NCBI GenBank assembly: GCA_002343545.1
Contig: DDRA01000066.1
Location: 1 to 7,027, forward strand
Direction of reading: 5' to 3'
Length of the DNA stretch: 7,027 bases
DNA from: Bacteriovoracaceae bacterium UBA2428
GTDB lineage: Bacteria > Bdellovibrionota > UBA2428
Both the position numbers and the translations under genes were made by a program. The notes under the pieces were generated by a model. That model had not been told where the DNA came from and searched no databases. It was given only the letters and a program-made list of their open reading frames with translations. Below are positions 4,981 to 7,027 of the stretch, one piece after another (the first letter of the stretch is position 1; each line of letters starts with the position of its first letter).

Positions 4981-5723
4981 TTATCGGGCCGAGCCGTGCT
5001 CGGAGACAAGCCTTAAAAAATGAAGTCCGGCTACGACGGCCGTCGGCACGCGCATGACGAGCGATCCGAGCGAAAGCGGAAAGGCTTTGCCGCGAAAGGC
5101 TTCCCGCTCGGCGTCGGACCAGCCCCCTTCGGGGCCAACGTAAAGGTGAACGGGGACGCCGCGAAGCGAAGGCGGCACGCCTTCGACGAACCCGATCGGA
5201 TTCGCCCCGGCCAAGCCTTCGTCGGCCACGACGTGGACGCCCGGACGCGCCAGCAGCTCCGCGGTCGATCGCCATTCGTCTTCGATATCGACTTGCCAGG
5301 CGCGCACGCATTGCTCGCAAGAAGCGTCGCTGACGCGCCGGGCGCGATCGATGGGGACGTTTTGCCCCTTGGCGATCTGCGCGTGCTCCGAACGGACGAA
5401 GGCGATGCGGGCCGCACCCACCTCGGTGGCTTGGGTGACGGACTGCCAAAGATCGTCGCCCTTCGGTGGCGCCAGGCAAAGCACGAGCTTCGGTTCGAGG
5501 GCGGGTACGACTTCGGCCTCGCCGACTTCGAAGCGAAGCGGGCGGTCATCGCGTACGGTGGCGGCCCAGCGCGTTCCGCGCCCGTCCAAGAAGACGTAAC
5601 GCTCGCCCCGTCGCGGTCTCAGGGCGCGAAGATGCTGCACGAGACGGTCGGGCAACGCTTCGGCCGCGAGTTCTCCGGGGGCGAGCTGGATTCCGGGGGC
5701 CAAGAGGCCGGCGGCTTGGCCCA

Positions 5724-5724
<1 letters not shown>
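4981..5724 (-). CDS. rsmE: 16S rRNA (uracil1498-N3)-methyltransferase, RsmE family
   Basis: This 247-residue SPOUT-class enzyme should methylate N3 of U1498 (E. coli numbering) in the 30S decoding region, using S-adenosylmethionine. It has an N-terminal PUA-like part (about 15-75), then APPKGDDLWQSVTQATEVGA (85-104), an SEHAQI stretch (112-117), SCEQCVR (135-141) and the cofactor loop YVGPEGGWSDAE (195-206). The C-terminal knot reads LSLGSLVMRVPTAVVAGL (217-234), where E. coli RsmE and most relatives have LG..ILR.ETA. The conserved glutamate region is thus altered to VPTA, which may mark a lineage-specific variant. The ATG at 5724 shares one base with the stop of the GGDEF gene (TAATG), so translation is coupled. 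The same frame stays open upstream, but that extension lies within the GGDEF gene and looks non-protein-like. The family call is confident; the exact target base is by homology. Confidence 0.9.
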
Positions 5725-6640
<916 letters not shown>

Positions 6641-6644
<4 letters not shown>

Positions 6645-7027
6645 CGGGGACTCTCTTCGTCCTTGTGGGCTTCGAAGAGCGGCTGCCAGCTTCCGCTCGG
6701 GTGCAGGCGAAGCTGACGCAGGGATTTCGACGCGACGATCACGTTGTCAGGATACCACAGCGAAACGTAAGGCAGGTCGTCGGCCAAGAGAGCCTGTACC
6801 TTGAAAAGTTCTTGGCGCCGACGAAGGGGGTCGAGCTCGCGCGTGGCCCGCTCGAGCCCCGCGTCCACTTCGGCGTTGGCGTAAGCGCCGCGGTTCCTTC
6901 CCGGGGGAAGCTGCGAGGAGTGAAAAATCTTGTGGAGGAGCTCCGGGTCGACGACGGAGGTCCACCGCAGCGTGAAGAGATCGAAACGCCCGGCCTGGAC
7001 GTCGGCGAAGAAACTGGGAAACTCCAT
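6641..7027 (-). CDS. Extracellular solute-binding protein, family 5 (peptide/oligopeptide), C-terminal part
   Basis: This is the last 128 residues of a protein whose start lies beyond the right edge; the Met at the edge is probably internal. The segment FFADVQAGRFDLFTLRW (6-22), followed by a DP...F..S region and GAYANAEVDAGLERA (47-61), then RRRQELFKVQALLADDLPYV (69-88) and the SLWYPDN stretch (89-95), matches the closing domain of DppA/OppA-type binding proteins. Such proteins catch peptides, nickel complexes or other small ligands in the periplasm and hand them to an ABC importer. No importer membrane subunit is visible here. The stop overlaps the start of the receiver-GGDEF gene, which hints that ligand capture and c-di-GMP signalling may be linked. 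The N-terminal signal or lipoprotein box is out of view, so membrane anchoring cannot be judged. Confidence 0.85.

Noticed and set aside
4974..5009. TTG start giving RfaE2 12 extra residues
   Set aside because: It would overlap rsmE by 29 bp; the ATG at 4973 sits 7 bp after the rsmE stop and gives the usual family length.

Overview
The window looks like chromosomal DNA of a GC-rich Gram-negative bacterium. An ADP-heptose pathway enzyme and an O-antigen/capsule-type ABC exporter both imply an LPS-bearing outer membrane. The mix of genes (receiver-GGDEF protein, stand-alone RfaE2, compact Pif1 helicase, unusual RsmE) would suit a Bdellovibrionota or Myxococcota-like lineage. That placement is an inference; no gene here proves the taxon.

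Layout. (a) 1-1923, minus strand: a polysaccharide-export operon, read right to left. It holds a Wzm-like ABC-2 permease, a Wzt-like ATPase, and the first 86 codons of a membrane protein that resembles the N-terminus of a GT-C-type glycosyltransferase. (b) 1924-2252: a divergent intergenic region with unusual structure. It has a perfect 13-bp inverted repeat followed on the minus strand by a T-run just before the permease start, a perfect 12-bp inverted repeat, a strong ribosome-binding site ahead of an unannotated 55-codon ORF, and a self-complementary -10-like element. (c) 2253-3790, plus strand: a cysteine-free glutaredoxin-like protein translationally coupled (ATGA) to a Pif1-family helicase. 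(d) 3787-3839: a convergent junction with a 10-bp hairpin. (e) 3840-7027, minus strand: a tightly packed operon, read right to left. It holds the C-terminus of a family-5 solute-binding protein, a receiver-GGDEF diguanylate cyclase, RsmE, RfaE2 and GpmA, with junctions of -4, -1, +7 and +12 bp.

How the genes work together. The permease and ATPase would form the inner-membrane pump that exports a lipid-linked glycan, and the partial membrane protein may modify or build that glycan. RfaE2 supplies activated heptose for the LPS core. The SBP and GGDEF genes suggest linked ligand uptake or sensing and c-di-GMP output, although they share a transcript with housekeeping genes (rsmE, gpmA). The strongest candidate for something undescribed is 1924-2252. 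It reads either as an attenuator leader or terminated small RNA for the exporter operon, or as a small-protein gene with built-in hairpins. The cysteine-free glutaredoxin-like/Pif1 pair is the second candidate.
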